DNA of 64,000 nt from Prevotella sp. khp7 (GCF_900109055.1 NZ_FOIV01000002.1:124001-188000); one strand, 5' to 3'; positions 43,975 through 51,668 are shown, counted from the first letter of the stretch. Program-made: numbers and translations. Notes: a model not told the origin generated them from the sequence alone.

Positions 43975-45312
43975 ATGGAGAATAACATGAATATAGATAT
44001 CCTGGACTTCGGAGCACCGGAGAAGGAACACAGCATCATTAAGGTTATTGGTGTTGGCGGTGGCGGCGGCAATGCAGTCAACCACATGTACCGCGAGGGC
44101 ATTCACGACGTAACGTTCGTGCTTTGCAACACAGACAACCAGGCACTCAACGACTCGCCCGTACCTGTTCACCTGCAGCTTGGCAAGGAAGGCCTTGGCG
44201 CAGGAAACAAACCCGAGAAGGCCCGCCTGGCAGCAGAAGAGAGCATTGAAGACATCCGCAACATGCTCAGTGACGGCACACGTATGGCCTTTATCACCGC
44301 CGGTATGGGTGGTGGCACTGGCACAGGTGCGGCACCAGTCATTGCCCGCATCTCAAAAGAGCTTGGCATCCTCACCGTAGGTATCGTCACCATCCCCTTC
44401 CGCTTTGAGGGCGACCGTAAGATCGACCAGGCTCTGGATGGTGTTGAAGAGATGCAGAAGCACGTCGACGCCCTGCTTGTCATCAACAACGAGCGTCTGC
44501 GTGAGATCTACCCCGAACTGTCGGTCCTCGACGCTTTTGGCAAGGCTGATGACACCCTGAGCGTGGCAGCCAAGTCTATCGCCGAGATCATCACCGTACA
44601 CGGCCTTATCAATCTCGACTTCAATGATGTGAAGACCGTATTGAAAGACGGAGGCGTTGCCATCATGTCAACAGGCTATGGCGAAGGTGAAGGACGCGTG
44701 AAGAAGGCCATCGAAGACGCTTTGAACTCACCGCTGCTCAACGACAACGACATCTTCAACTCGAAGAAAATCCTGTTGTCCATCTCGTTTGCAGGCTCTA
44801 AGGACGGCCAGCAGTCGCTGATGATGGAGGAGATGAACGACGTGAACGACTTTATGGCCAAGTTTGGCAACGACTTCGAAATCAAGTGGGGACTCGCCAC
44901 CGATCTCGAACTGGGTAAGAAGGTCAAGGTCACCATCCTTGCCACAGGCTTTGGCATTGAGAGCATCGACGGCATGGGCAACCACCTGAAGAAACAGAGT
45001 CAGGAAGACCTCAACCGCATTGCTGCAGAACAGGAAAAGGCTGCCGAGCGCCAGGACCGTCGCAACCGCTACTATGGCGGCGAAGGGACCACCAAGCGCT
45101 ACAAGCGCCGCCCGAACATCTACCTGTTCCGCCCTGAGGATCTTGATAACGACGATGTCATCTCCGCTGTAGAACAGACACCTACTTATAAACGCACGCG
45201 CGAGATTCTCGAGAGCATCAACAGTCAGACCAATAGCATCGAGGCTGTCGATATCGACGACACGCCCTCTGATTCACATGATGCCATTCAGAGCACCATC
45301 GTGTTCTCATAA
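43975..45312 (+). CDS. ftsZ: Cell-division GTPase FtsZ
   Basis: A 445-residue tubulin homologue that forms the division ring. It has GVGGGGGNAVNHMY at the N-terminus, the tubulin signature GGGTGTGAAPV, the NLDFNDVKTVLKDGG region and a variable C-terminal linker (about 330-430). The usual short conserved tail is not obvious; the protein ends SDSHDAIQSTIVFS. It is the last gene of the dcw operon and overlaps the converging recO gene by 6 bases. A strong hairpin lies 20 bases past the stop. Confidence 0.97.
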   Translation: MENNMNIDILDFGAPEKEHSIIKVIGVGGGGGNAVNHMYREGIHDVTFVLCNTDNQALNDSPVPVHLQLGKEGLGAGNKPEKARLAAEESIEDIRNMLSDGTRMAFITAGMGGGTGTGAAPVIARISKELGILTVGIVTIPFRFEGDRKIDQALDGVEEMQKHVDALLVINNERLREIYPELSVLDAFGKADDTLSVAAKSIAEIITVHGLINLDFNDVKTVLKDGGVAIMSTGYGEGEGRVKKAIEDALNSPLLNDNDIFNSKKILLSISFAGSKDGQQSLMMEEMNDVNDFMAKFGNDFEIKWGLATDLELGKKVKVTILATGFGIESIDGMGNHLKKQSQEDLNRIAAEQEKAAERQDRRNRYYGGEGTTKRYKRRPNIYLFRPEDLDNDDVISAVEQTPTYKRTREILESINSQTNSIEAVDIDDTPSDSHDAIQSTIVFS

Positions 45313-46032
45313 ATAGAGTTCTTGAAGCACGCTTATCGACTTCATCTCCGGAAAATCCGGCAGGTGAAGTCGATAATACTTTAACGACACCTCCAGCAAG
45401 CGGTTACGTTGCTGGTGCGACATCTGAAACAGGTGCATTGTCGGATAGTCCATTCGCATCATCAGCTGTACGCGCTCCGCTTCTTCTGGGAATAAGAAGT
45501 CCCTATGCACGGGGGGCTGAGGCATGAACACACTCTCACGCAAGTCAAAATAGTCGCCGGCACGATAGTGCTCCAGATTAGGATAGAAACCCAGGAAACG
45601 CGAGAGCCTCATCAGAAACACCAGATGGAAATTGGCAAAGCCACCACTCTTGCCGTCGAGCCACAACACACTACTCTCCAGATAGTCGTAAAGCAACTCA
45701 TTACGCTGCTCTGAGCGAAGCGCATAATACAGGAACTCAGCCACAAAGAGAGAGATAGCCAGCTTGTGCGGATCGAACGGGATTGACGAGAAAGGTACGG
45801 CCAACCTCACGTCCGACAGTTTCTGCAACTGCACCTTCTGCCTCACATCCACCTCAATCTCCAGCATCGTCATGGGCTGGAAGAACTGCTTCTTGATCTT
45901 CGACTTTGTCGACTTCGGTATATTGACGATAAACGATAATCTACCGTGGCTTCTGGTGAACATATCCACAATGATACGCGTTTCACCATACTTAAGCGAG
46001 TGAAGCACAATGGCCTGAGTTTTCGTCAACAT
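45307..46032 (-). CDS. recO: DNA repair protein RecO
   Basis: A 241-residue protein with an N-terminal OB fold. It works with RecF and RecR to load RecA on gapped DNA. It starts MLTKTQAIVLHSLKYGETRIIVDMFT, typical of Bacteroidetes RecO, which fixes the start at 46032; an in-frame ATG further upstream would lie above the promoter. The gene converges on ftsZ with a 6-base overlap. Its -7 box ends only 8 bases before the ATG, so the mRNA is probably leaderless. Confidence 0.9.
   Translation of the reverse strand: MLTKTQAIVLHSLKYGETRIIVDMFTRSHGRLSFIVNIPKSTKSKIKKQFFQPMTMLEIEVDVRQKVQLQKLSDVRLAVPFSSIPFDPHKLAISLFVAEFLYYALRSEQRNELLYDYLESSVLWLDGKSGGFANFHLVFLMRLSRFLGFYPNLEHYRAGDYFDLRESVFMPQPPVHRDFLFPEEAERVQLMMRMDYPTMHLFQMSHQQRNRLLEVSLKYYRLHLPDFPEMKSISVLQELYL
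45333..45376. terminator. Long hairpin after ftsZ, inside the recO coding sequence
   Basis: TTATCGACTTCA (45333-45344) and TGAAGTCGATAA (45365-45376) are exact reverse complements. Between them CCGGA-AAA-TCCGG forms an inner stem. It starts 20 bases after the ftsZ stop and probably marks the 3' end of the dcw mRNA, although no T-tract follows. On the other strand it encodes part of the RecO C-terminus. Confidence 0.6.
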
Positions 46033-46039
46033 ACGTGGG

Positions 46040-46047
46040 CAAAGGTA
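46040..46047 (-). promoter_or_regulatory. -7 element of recO, almost touching the start codon
   Basis: TACCTTTG on the minus strand (46047 down to 46040) with the recO ATG at 46032-46030. Transcription would begin within one to three bases of the start codon. The -33 region is T-rich without a perfect TTTG. Confidence 0.6.
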
Positions 46048-46127
46048 CGAAAAAAGTGAAAAAGTAAAGAAGTGAAAAGCAGAAAAATACAAAAAAGAGG
46101 GTAAAATGGCATTTTTTTTATAGAAAA

Positions 46128-46159
46128 TTTGGTGGATTGGAAAAATAGCAGTAATTTTG
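46128..46159 (+). promoter_or_regulatory. Promoter of tRNA-Glu and rpsT
   Basis: TTTG at 46128-46131 and TAATTTTG at 46152-46159, with a 20-base spacer. The start falls about 14 bases before the tRNA. Confidence 0.8.
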
Positions 46160-46179
46160 CACCCGCTAAAAAAGGCGAT

Positions 46180-46251
46180 GGTCCCTTCGTCTATCGGTTA
46201 GGACGAGAGATTTTCATTCTCTAAAGAGGAGTTCGACTCTCCTAGGGACTA
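46180..46251 (+). tRNA. tRNA-Glu (anticodon TTC)
   Basis: The 72-base cloverleaf has acceptor GGTCCCT/AGGGACT with discriminator A. The anticodon stem is AGAGA/TCTCT and the loop TTTTCAT gives anticodon TTC (46213-46215). The T-arm is AGGAG-TTCGACT-CTCCT. CCA is not encoded. It is followed without a terminator by the structured leader of rpsT. Confidence 0.96.
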
Positions 46252-46262
46252 CAGAATTAAAT

Positions 46263-46331
46263 CTGTCATCTGCACAGCCAGTGCTACTGAGAACATCAGG
46301 AACGGTGACAGAGGACTTTCGGAAGAAAGTC
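46263..46331 (+). ncRNA. Structured leader RNA between tRNA-Glu and rpsT
   Basis: CTGTCATC (46263-46270) pairs with GGTGACAG (46304-46311) and encloses two small hairpins, GCAC/GTGC (46272-46284) and CTGA/TCAG (46287-46299), giving a three-way junction. A second strong hairpin, GACTTTC-GGAA-GAAAGTC (46314-46331), follows. The remaining leader to the rpsT ATG is unpaired and A-rich. By position it may be an autoregulatory leader for ribosomal protein S20. I cannot tell whether it matches a known RNA family. Confidence 0.55.
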
Positions 46332-46403
46332 TGCCCAGGGTAGCCCCAAAGGCGTAAAACCCACAAGCTTTAAGTTAAACATTCAAATTTTTAAATTAAA
46401 AAA

Positions 46404-46655
46404 ATGGCAAATCACAAATCATCAGTGAAGAGAATCCGCCAGGACAAGAAGAAGGCGCTTCACAATCGCTACTACGCAAAGACAATGCGTAACGCCGTAC
46501 GCAAGCTGCGTGCAATGACAAACAAGGACGAGGCAGTAGCCCTCTATCCAAAGGTACAGAAGATGCTCGACAAGCTGGCTAAGACCAATGTTATCCACAA
46601 GAACAAGGCAGCCAACCTGAAGTCAAGCCTCGCTCTGCACATCAACAAACTGTAA
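46404..46655 (+). CDS. rpsT: 30S ribosomal protein S20
   Basis: An 83-residue basic, helical protein ([35 protein letters not shown]...[20 protein letters not shown]) that binds the 5' and 3' domains of 16S rRNA early in 30S assembly. It is preceded by about 150 bases of structured leader downstream of tRNA-Glu, with no separate promoter visible. A strong terminator follows. Confidence 0.96.
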   Translation: MANHKSSVKRIRQDKKKALHNRYYAKTMRNAVRKLRAMTNKDEAVALYPKVQKMLDKLAKTNVIHKNKAANLKSSLALHINKL

Positions 46656-46681
46656 TCAGTTATAGTTTCGTTATAAAACAA

Positions 46682-46717
46682 AACCGCAATCTTTTCAGGT
46701 TGCGGTTCTTTTTTTGT
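46682..46717 (+). terminator. Rho-independent terminator of rpsT
   Basis: AACCGCAA (46682-46689) pairs with TTGCGGTT (46700-46707) and is followed by C and a run of eight T. This is the end of the tRNA-Glu/rpsT transcript. Confidence 0.92.
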
Positions 46718-46727
46718 AGTTTTTTAG

Positions 46728-46760
46728 CAGATAAACATAGTTTATCTGACTTTTTTTTTG
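46728..46760 (+). terminator. Second hairpin plus T-run, overlapping the gyrB promoter
   Basis: CAGATAAAC (46728-46736) and GTTTATCTG (46740-46748) are exact reverse complements around ATA, then AC and nine T. It reads as a second, weaker terminator in tandem with the rpsT one. It also covers the -33 position of the gyrB promoter, so it could equally be an operator. Confidence 0.55.
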
Positions 46761-46768
46761 TACCTTTG
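46761..46768 (+). promoter_or_regulatory. -7 element of gyrB
   Basis: TACCTTTG at 46761-46768. The -33 position has no TTTG and is occupied by a palindrome. The leader to the gyrB ATG is about 93 bases. Confidence 0.65.
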
Positions 46769-46867
46769 CCAAAAATTTGGCGAATTACGGGCTGCATCTC
46801 AGCAAAAAGCAAGCTTTCCGCATTCGATTTGCACCGTTTTTGCAACCAATTAGTGAATTATAAAGAA

Positions 46868-48844
46868 ATGACTGAAGAACAACTCAACCAAGAACAAAAT
46901 TACTCCGCGAGCAATATTCAGGTGCTCGAGGGTTTGGAAGCTGTACGTAAGCGCCCCGCTATGTACATTGGTGACATCAGCGAAAAGGGACTTCATCATC
47001 TGGTCAATGAAACCGTCGACAACTCTATCGACGAGGCCATGGCCGGTTACTGTACACATATCGAAGTAACTATCAACGAAGACAATTCTATCACCGTACA
47101 GGACAACGGACGTGGTATTCCCGTCGACGAGCATGAGAAGATGCACAAGTCGGCCCTTGAGGTCGTTATGACCGTTCTCCATGCCGGTGGTAAGTTTGAT
47201 AAAGGCTCCTACAAAGTATCAGGAGGTCTGCATGGTGTAGGTGTAAGCTGTGTAAACGCCCTCTCTACCCACATGATGTCACAGGTATTCCGCAATGGTC
47301 ACATCTACCAGCAGGAATACGAGAAGGGTAAGCCCCTCTACGACGTAAAGATTGTAGGCGACACCGATAAGACCGGTACCCGTCAGCAGTTCTGGCCCGA
47401 CGGTACCATCTTCACCACCACAGAGTACAAGTACGACATCATCGCCAAGCGTATGCGTGAGCTGGCATACCTGAATGCCGGTATCACCATCACACTGACC
47501 GACCTGCGTCCCGATGAGGAAGGCAATCTCCGTCAGCCCGAGGTGTTCCATGCCAAGGAAGGCCTGAAGGAGTTCGTTCGCTACGTCGACCGTCACCGCA
47601 CCTCAATCATCGGCGATCCTATCTGTCTGAAGACTGAGAAGGATGGTGTGCCCATCGAGGTAGCCCTGCTGTACAACAGCGATTACTCAGAGAATATCCA
47701 CTCTTACGTTAACAATATCAACACCATCGAGGGTGGTACCCACCTTACTGGTTTCCGCATCGCCTTGGCTCGTACACTTAAGAAGTACGCCGACGAGGAC
47801 GATCAGCTGCGCAAGCAGATTGAGAAGGCCAAGATCGAGGTAGCCCAGGACGACTTCCGCGAGGGTCTTACCGCCATCATCTCAGTAAAGGTAGCCGAGC
47901 CTCAGTTCGAGGGTCAGACCAAGACCAAGCTCGGTAACAGCGAGGTGAACGGTGCCGTACAGAAGGCCGTAGGCGAGGCTATGACCAACTACCTGGAGGA
48001 GAACCCCAAAGAGGCCCATACCATCTGCGAGAAGGTAATTCTGGCCGCTACAGCACGTATTGCAGCCCGCAAGGCCCGCGAGAGTGTACAGCGTAAGAAC
48101 CCGATGACTGGCGGTGGCCTGCCTGGTAAGTTGGCCGACTGCTCAAACAAAGATCCTAAGGAGTGCGAGATTTTCCTCGTCGAGGGTGATTCGGCCGGTG
48201 GTTCTGCTAAGCAGGGCCGCGACCGTCACTTCCAGGCCATCCTGCCTCTGCGTGGTAAGATTCTGAATGTAGAGAAGGTACAGTGGCACCGTGTGTTCGA
48301 GGCCGAATCGGTTATGAACATCATCCAGAGTATTGGTGTACGCTTCGGCGTTGACGGCGAGGACTCAAAGGATGCCAATATCGATAAACTGCGTTACGAT
48401 AAGATTATCATCATGACCGACGCCGACGTCGATGGTTCTCACATCGACACACTGATCATGACACTCTTCTATCGCTTCATGCCACAGGTTATCCAGGGCG
48501 GTCACCTCTACATCGCTACCCCACCACTCTACAAGTGTACTTACAAGAAGACCTCAGAGTACTGCTACACCGAGCAGCAGCGCCAGGCATTCATCGATAA
48601 GTACGTAGCAGGTAACGGCGACGACAAGGCTCTGCACACCCAGCGCTACAAAGGTCTTGGTGAGATGAACCCCGAGCAGCTGTGGGAGACCACTATGAAT
48701 CCCGAGAACCGCTTGCTAAAGCAGGTAACTATCGAGAACGCCGCCGAGGCCGACGAGATCTTCTCAATGCTGATGGGCGACGACGTAGAACCACGTCGCG
48801 AGTTCATCGAGAAGAACGCCACCTACGCTAATATCGACGCGTAA
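46868..48844 (+). CDS. gyrB: DNA gyrase subunit B
   Basis: A 658-residue ATPase subunit of DNA gyrase. The GHKL ATPase domain has ASNIQVLEGLEAVRKRPAMYIG, NETVDNSIDEA, QDNGRGIPVDEH and KVSGGLHGVGVS. The Toprim domain has VEGDSAGGSAKQGRD, PLRGKILNVEK and MTDADVDGSHI, and the C-terminus has RYKGLGEMNPEQLWETTM. The start at 46868 fits the conserved N-terminus; an upstream in-frame ATG lies in the terminator region. Its GC content is clearly higher than that of the AT-rich genes that follow. Confidence 0.97.
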   Translation: MTEEQLNQEQNYSASNIQVLEGLEAVRKRPAMYIGDISEKGLHHLVNETVDNSIDEAMAGYCTHIEVTINEDNSITVQDNGRGIPVDEHEKMHKSALEVVMTVLHAGGKFDKGSYKVSGGLHGVGVSCVNALSTHMMSQVFRNGHIYQQEYEKGKPLYDVKIVGDTDKTGTRQQFWPDGTIFTTTEYKYDIIAKRMRELAYLNAGITITLTDLRPDEEGNLRQPEVFHAKEGLKEFVRYVDRHRTSIIGDPICLKTEKDGVPIEVALLYNSDYSENIHSYVNNINTIEGGTHLTGFRIALARTLKKYADEDDQLRKQIEKAKIEVAQDDFREGLTAIISVKVAEPQFEGQTKTKLGNSEVNGAVQKAVGEAMTNYLEENPKEAHTICEKVILAATARIAARKARESVQRKNPMTGGGLPGKLADCSNKDPKECEIFLVEGDSAGGSAKQGRDRHFQAILPLRGKILNVEKVQWHRVFEAESVMNIIQSIGVRFGVDGEDSKDANIDKLRYDKIIIMTDADVDGSHIDTLIMTLFYRFMPQVIQGGHLYIATPPLYKCTYKKTSEYCYTEQQRQAFIDKYVAGNGDDKALHTQRYKGLGEMNPEQLWETTMNPENRLLKQVTIENAAEADEIFSMLMGDDVEPRREFIEKNATYANIDA

Positions 48845-48876
48845 GGCACGATATCAAATACTTCAAATACTTTTCA

Positions 48877-48919
48877 AATCCCCACTTGCGATAGGTCTTA
48901 TCCTATTCAGGTGGGGATT
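48877..48919 (+). terminator. Hairpin terminator of gyrB
   Basis: AATCCCCAC (48877-48885) pairs with GTGGGGATT (48911-48919). An inner ATAGG-TCTTAT-CCTAT stem extends it. There is no T-run, but the stem is strong and lies 32 bases after the stop. Confidence 0.7.
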
Positions 48920-48955
48920 CTCATAGTTTGACAGAGATACCATATAGCAGAATAC

Positions 48956-49038
48956 CGTTTCTAAAAGGTATACACATAGCACATTAAAGGCAGTTCCTCG
49001 TTGTTTATCAGCAACTTACATCTTACTTTTTAGAAACG
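48956..49038. repeat. 83-base unit bounded by 11-bp inverted repeats
   Basis: CGTTTCTAAAA (48956-48966) and TTTTAGAAACG (49028-49038) are exact reverse complements, 61 bases apart. The unit lies in the 322-base gap between gyrB and the AT-rich lipoprotein genes. No clear target-site duplication is seen. It may be the remnant of a small mobile element or a long-range RNA stem. Confidence 0.45.
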
Positions 49039-49066
49039 TTTATATCGAATATTTATCTCATTTCTT

Positions 49067-49108
49067 TTTGTGAATTTGAGAAAAAACATTAATTTTGCAG
49101 CAAAATTA
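49067..49108 (+). promoter_or_regulatory. Promoter of the first AT-rich lipoprotein gene, with a palindrome over the start
   Basis: TTTG (49067-49070), a 19-base spacer and TAATTTTG (49090-49097). The -7 box is the left half of the palindrome TAATTTTGC-A-GCAAAATTA (49090-49108), which would cover the transcription start and suggests a repressor site. Confidence 0.7.
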
Positions 49109-49166
49109 TGCAAGATTCATGTACTTTCTAAGTTATACCTAATATAAACCATTAAAATTTGAAAAG

Positions 49167-49718
49167 ATGAAAAAAGCAATTTTTAATTTCGGATTATTCT
49201 TATTGGCTGTTCTTCTGCCAATAGGATGCAATAGTGATGACAAAAAGGACCAAGAATTTGAAATAGGAATACCTATTTCACAAATAGAATGCGAAGACAA
49301 TATTACAAATTTCTTCAATTCTGCTTTACCATACTCATCCATTTATCATTACTCAGATTCTTTCTTCTGTACTCCCGAAGAATTTGATAAGAATATTTGT
49401 TATGTTATTAATAGCAATACAGAATTGCAGAATGTATGTCGTAACGTTCCAAGAAACCTATTACCAGAAATTGATTTTTCTAATTACACACTAATCGTTG
49501 GACAAGAGCACGCTCAACTTGGCAATAAGCCTAAAGATTTGCTAAAAAAGACTCTTTATGAAACTGAAACTGGTTACATTTTGAGTCTGTACTATAATAA
49601 ATTTGTCATGGGCTCAGGCTCTGTTGACACATTCCCAAGATTCATTGTATATTTCTGGGGAATCTATCCAAAACTTAAAAATAACAACATTATTATAAAA
49701 CTTTCTATTAAAGATTAA
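49167..49718 (+). CDS. AT-rich putative lipoprotein, hypothetical
   Basis: A 183-residue lipoprotein. The signal MKKAIFNFGLFLLAVLLPIGC has its lipid-attachment cysteine at residue 21, then an acidic stretch. The body is beta-rich (FSNYTLIVGQEHAQLGNKPKDLLKKTLYETETGYILSLYYN) and ends IYPKLKNNNIIIKLSIKD. I do not recognise the family. Base composition is far more AT-rich than gyrB upstream or buk downstream, which points to recent acquisition. It has a strong promoter of its own. Confidence 0.65.
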   Translation: MKKAIFNFGLFLLAVLLPIGCNSDDKKDQEFEIGIPISQIECEDNITNFFNSALPYSSIYHYSDSFFCTPEEFDKNICYVINSNTELQNVCRNVPRNLLPEIDFSNYTLIVGQEHAQLGNKPKDLLKKTLYETETGYILSLYYNKFVMGSGSVDTFPRFIVYFWGIYPKLKNNNIIIKLSIKD

Positions 49719-49787
49719 GATGAAAAAATGCATTACTGTTTTTAGCTTTATATTGTTATGATATATATAACAAAAAATTTTTCGAAT

Positions 49788-50399
49788 ATGATAAAAATGG
49801 TATCAAAAAAGTACGTTAGAGATAAATTAAGTATATTATTACTGTTTATTTCTATTATTGGGTTGTTATATAGTTGTGATTCATCTAATAAAGAAGAAGG
49901 ATTTGTCCTGGAAGAATTTTTAATCGATGACAGTGACATGAAATCTATAACTGATTCTGTTGTCGAAATGCATCTTTCTATATTACAATCAAATAAACAG
50001 ATATTATCATTGAATCTTTCTCAAAAGGATTCTGCTTTATTTTTTATTTTTTCATTAAGAAACAAAAAAGACTTGGTTTACAACTATATTTACAGAGAAA
50101 ACAAAAGAATTGTTGGTTATACGAACTCAGGGGATGTTAAACTAATATTATTATCTGATATAAATAATATTTCTGAATTTGGCAGCCAGTTTGGTAAATT
50201 TATTCATCCTACAGGGAACTCTGAAGTTTTTAGATATTTAAATTACCCTCAGAATCTTTATATTGGAGAAGGAGAAAATGCATGGCCAACCTTTGAGTTG
50301 ATCTATGATCCAACATACATTGTATATCCGTATGTAAACAACAGATTCTTATATCCAATAATGACAAAAAATCCAAATATAGATATAAATTCAGATTGA
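49788..50399 (+). CDS. AT-rich putative lipoprotein, hypothetical
   Basis: About 203 residues. The signal peptide (KLSILLLFISIIGLLYSCDSS) has a lipobox cysteine. The body contains LLSDINNISEFGSQFGKFIHPTGNSEVFRYLNYPQNLYIGEGENAWPTFELIYDPTYIVYPYVNN and has no domain I recognise. Starts at 49758, 49788 or 49797 are all possible; no clear ribosome-binding site separates them. Sampled lines are about 23-30% GC, unlike the surrounding chromosome. It follows the previous lipoprotein by about 70 bases. Confidence 0.55.
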   Translation: MIKMVSKKYVRDKLSILLLFISIIGLLYSCDSSNKEEGFVLEEFLIDDSDMKSITDSVVEMHLSILQSNKQILSLNLSQKDSALFFIFSLRNKKDLVYNYIYRENKRIVGYTNSGDVKLILLSDINNISEFGSQFGKFIHPTGNSEVFRYLNYPQNLYIGEGENAWPTFELIYDPTYIVYPYVNNRFLYPIMTKNPNIDINSD

Positions 50400-50414
50400 A
50401 TAGGTTTAGAATAA

Positions 50415-50564
50415 AAGTTTGACTATACGCTACAGGATAATGAGTACACTTACAATCAAAAAGAAATTATGATCTACGAGAATGGGACACTGAAGCAGAT
50501 TCTGGTCGATGGTGGCTATGTCACCTTCAGCGGAACCACTAAAATATTAACACATAAATCTTAG
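50415..50564 (+). pseudogene. Fragment of an RHS/YD-repeat protein
   Basis: The frame reads KFDYTLQDNEYTYNQKEIMIYENG, then TLKQILVDGGYVTFSGTT and KILTHKS before a TAG. The ILVDGGY(V/I)xFSGTT segment is the piece just before the RHS-associated core (normally followed by a YLKDHLGNxR-type sequence) in Bacteroidales RHS proteins. An in-frame stop directly precedes it, no start is present, and the match breaks off after SGTT. It is therefore a remnant. RHS proteins commonly deliver variable C-terminal toxins. Confidence 0.65.
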
Positions 50565-50568
50565 CAAA

Positions 50569-51611
50569 ATGAGAAAAACTATATTATTTTTTCTTTTTTG
50601 ACAAGTTCTTGGAATCTTTATGCCCAAGAAATAACCGCAATGCAGAATCGAATATATGGAGGTGACTCTCTGGAAATTCGACGAATGGATTTCAGTGGGT
50701 TTGACTTAGACGGAAAAGACAAGACGTGGAATCTGAAGGGCGTGAAACTATATAAAAAGAGGCTGCGATCAAGGTATATCGAAAAAAAAGATACTCTTTT
50801 AAGCATTGGCTTACTTAATCGTGTACTCTACCAACAGTCGAGAGGCGGACAGTCTATCGTCAGCATAGAAGATAAATTGATGCAGATTGATTATAAAGAG
50901 GCTGAGGAATATCTAAGATTTCCAATGAAACAGGGCGATTCCATCGCAGGACAGTTCAGCGGAAAAGGACTATACTGCGGACAGGTCCCCGTGTATCGAT
51001 ATGGCACATACGTAACGAAAGCTGATTCAGTCGGTAAAATTATTCTTCCTTCGGGTAAGGAAATATATGGAGTGGCTCGTGTACACACGGAAAGGCTTAT
51101 TAACCTGGATTATGACAACAAGACCGCTGAAAGAACAAAGATGCAGGAAAACGTCTACCGCTGGTTTGCTGATGGGTATCGCTATCCTATACTGGAAGCC
51201 ATTATTACCACAAAAAGCGAGAAAGTGATGGAGCAACTACTTTTCTATTGCAACCCTGAGGATCAGGAACGACTGGCATCTAATGATGTAAACAAGGTGG
51301 TGAGGGATGCCGTGGCAAAGGTCGGAGAGAGTTCTCGTAATGAGAAGAACACGAAGAATGACGATGGATTCAGATATGAGATAAGCCAAAACGGTCAAGG
51401 GATAAGTATTCATTACCAGACAGAAAAGCCTGTAAAGATTGTAGCTATGCTTGCAAGTAATCAAGGCTATGTGTATCAGCATATAGAGAGAAACGATGGT
51501 GCTGACACTGGGGAAATCGATATCAGTACCAACGGACTTAGACGAGGACAATATGTTGTTTATCTGAATGCAAACGGCAAAAACCACGCAGAAAAGATAA
51601 GTGTGCGGTAG
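50569..51611 (+). CDS. Secreted protein with T9SS-like C-terminal domain; signal peptide interrupted by a poly-T frameshift
   Basis: From ATG 50569 the frame reads MRKTILFFLF and then TGA. In the neighbouring frame, from 50598, LTSSWNLYAQEITAMQNRIYGGDS... runs 337 codons to 51611. Adding one T to the TTTTTT run before TGA joins them into a normal signal peptide (MRKTILFFLFLTSSWNLYAQ). The mature part is unrecognised. It ends DISTNGLRRGQYVVYLNANGKNHAEKISVR, which resembles type A type-IX-secretion sorting domains. The frameshift may reflect phase variation, decay or a sequencing error. It starts 4 bases after the RHS remnant. Confidence 0.6.
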
Positions 51612-51668
51612 TGGCATTTAGGATTTGGCCAGCGCTGATATTTTAAGGAAAGGATTGATAAATTGTCG

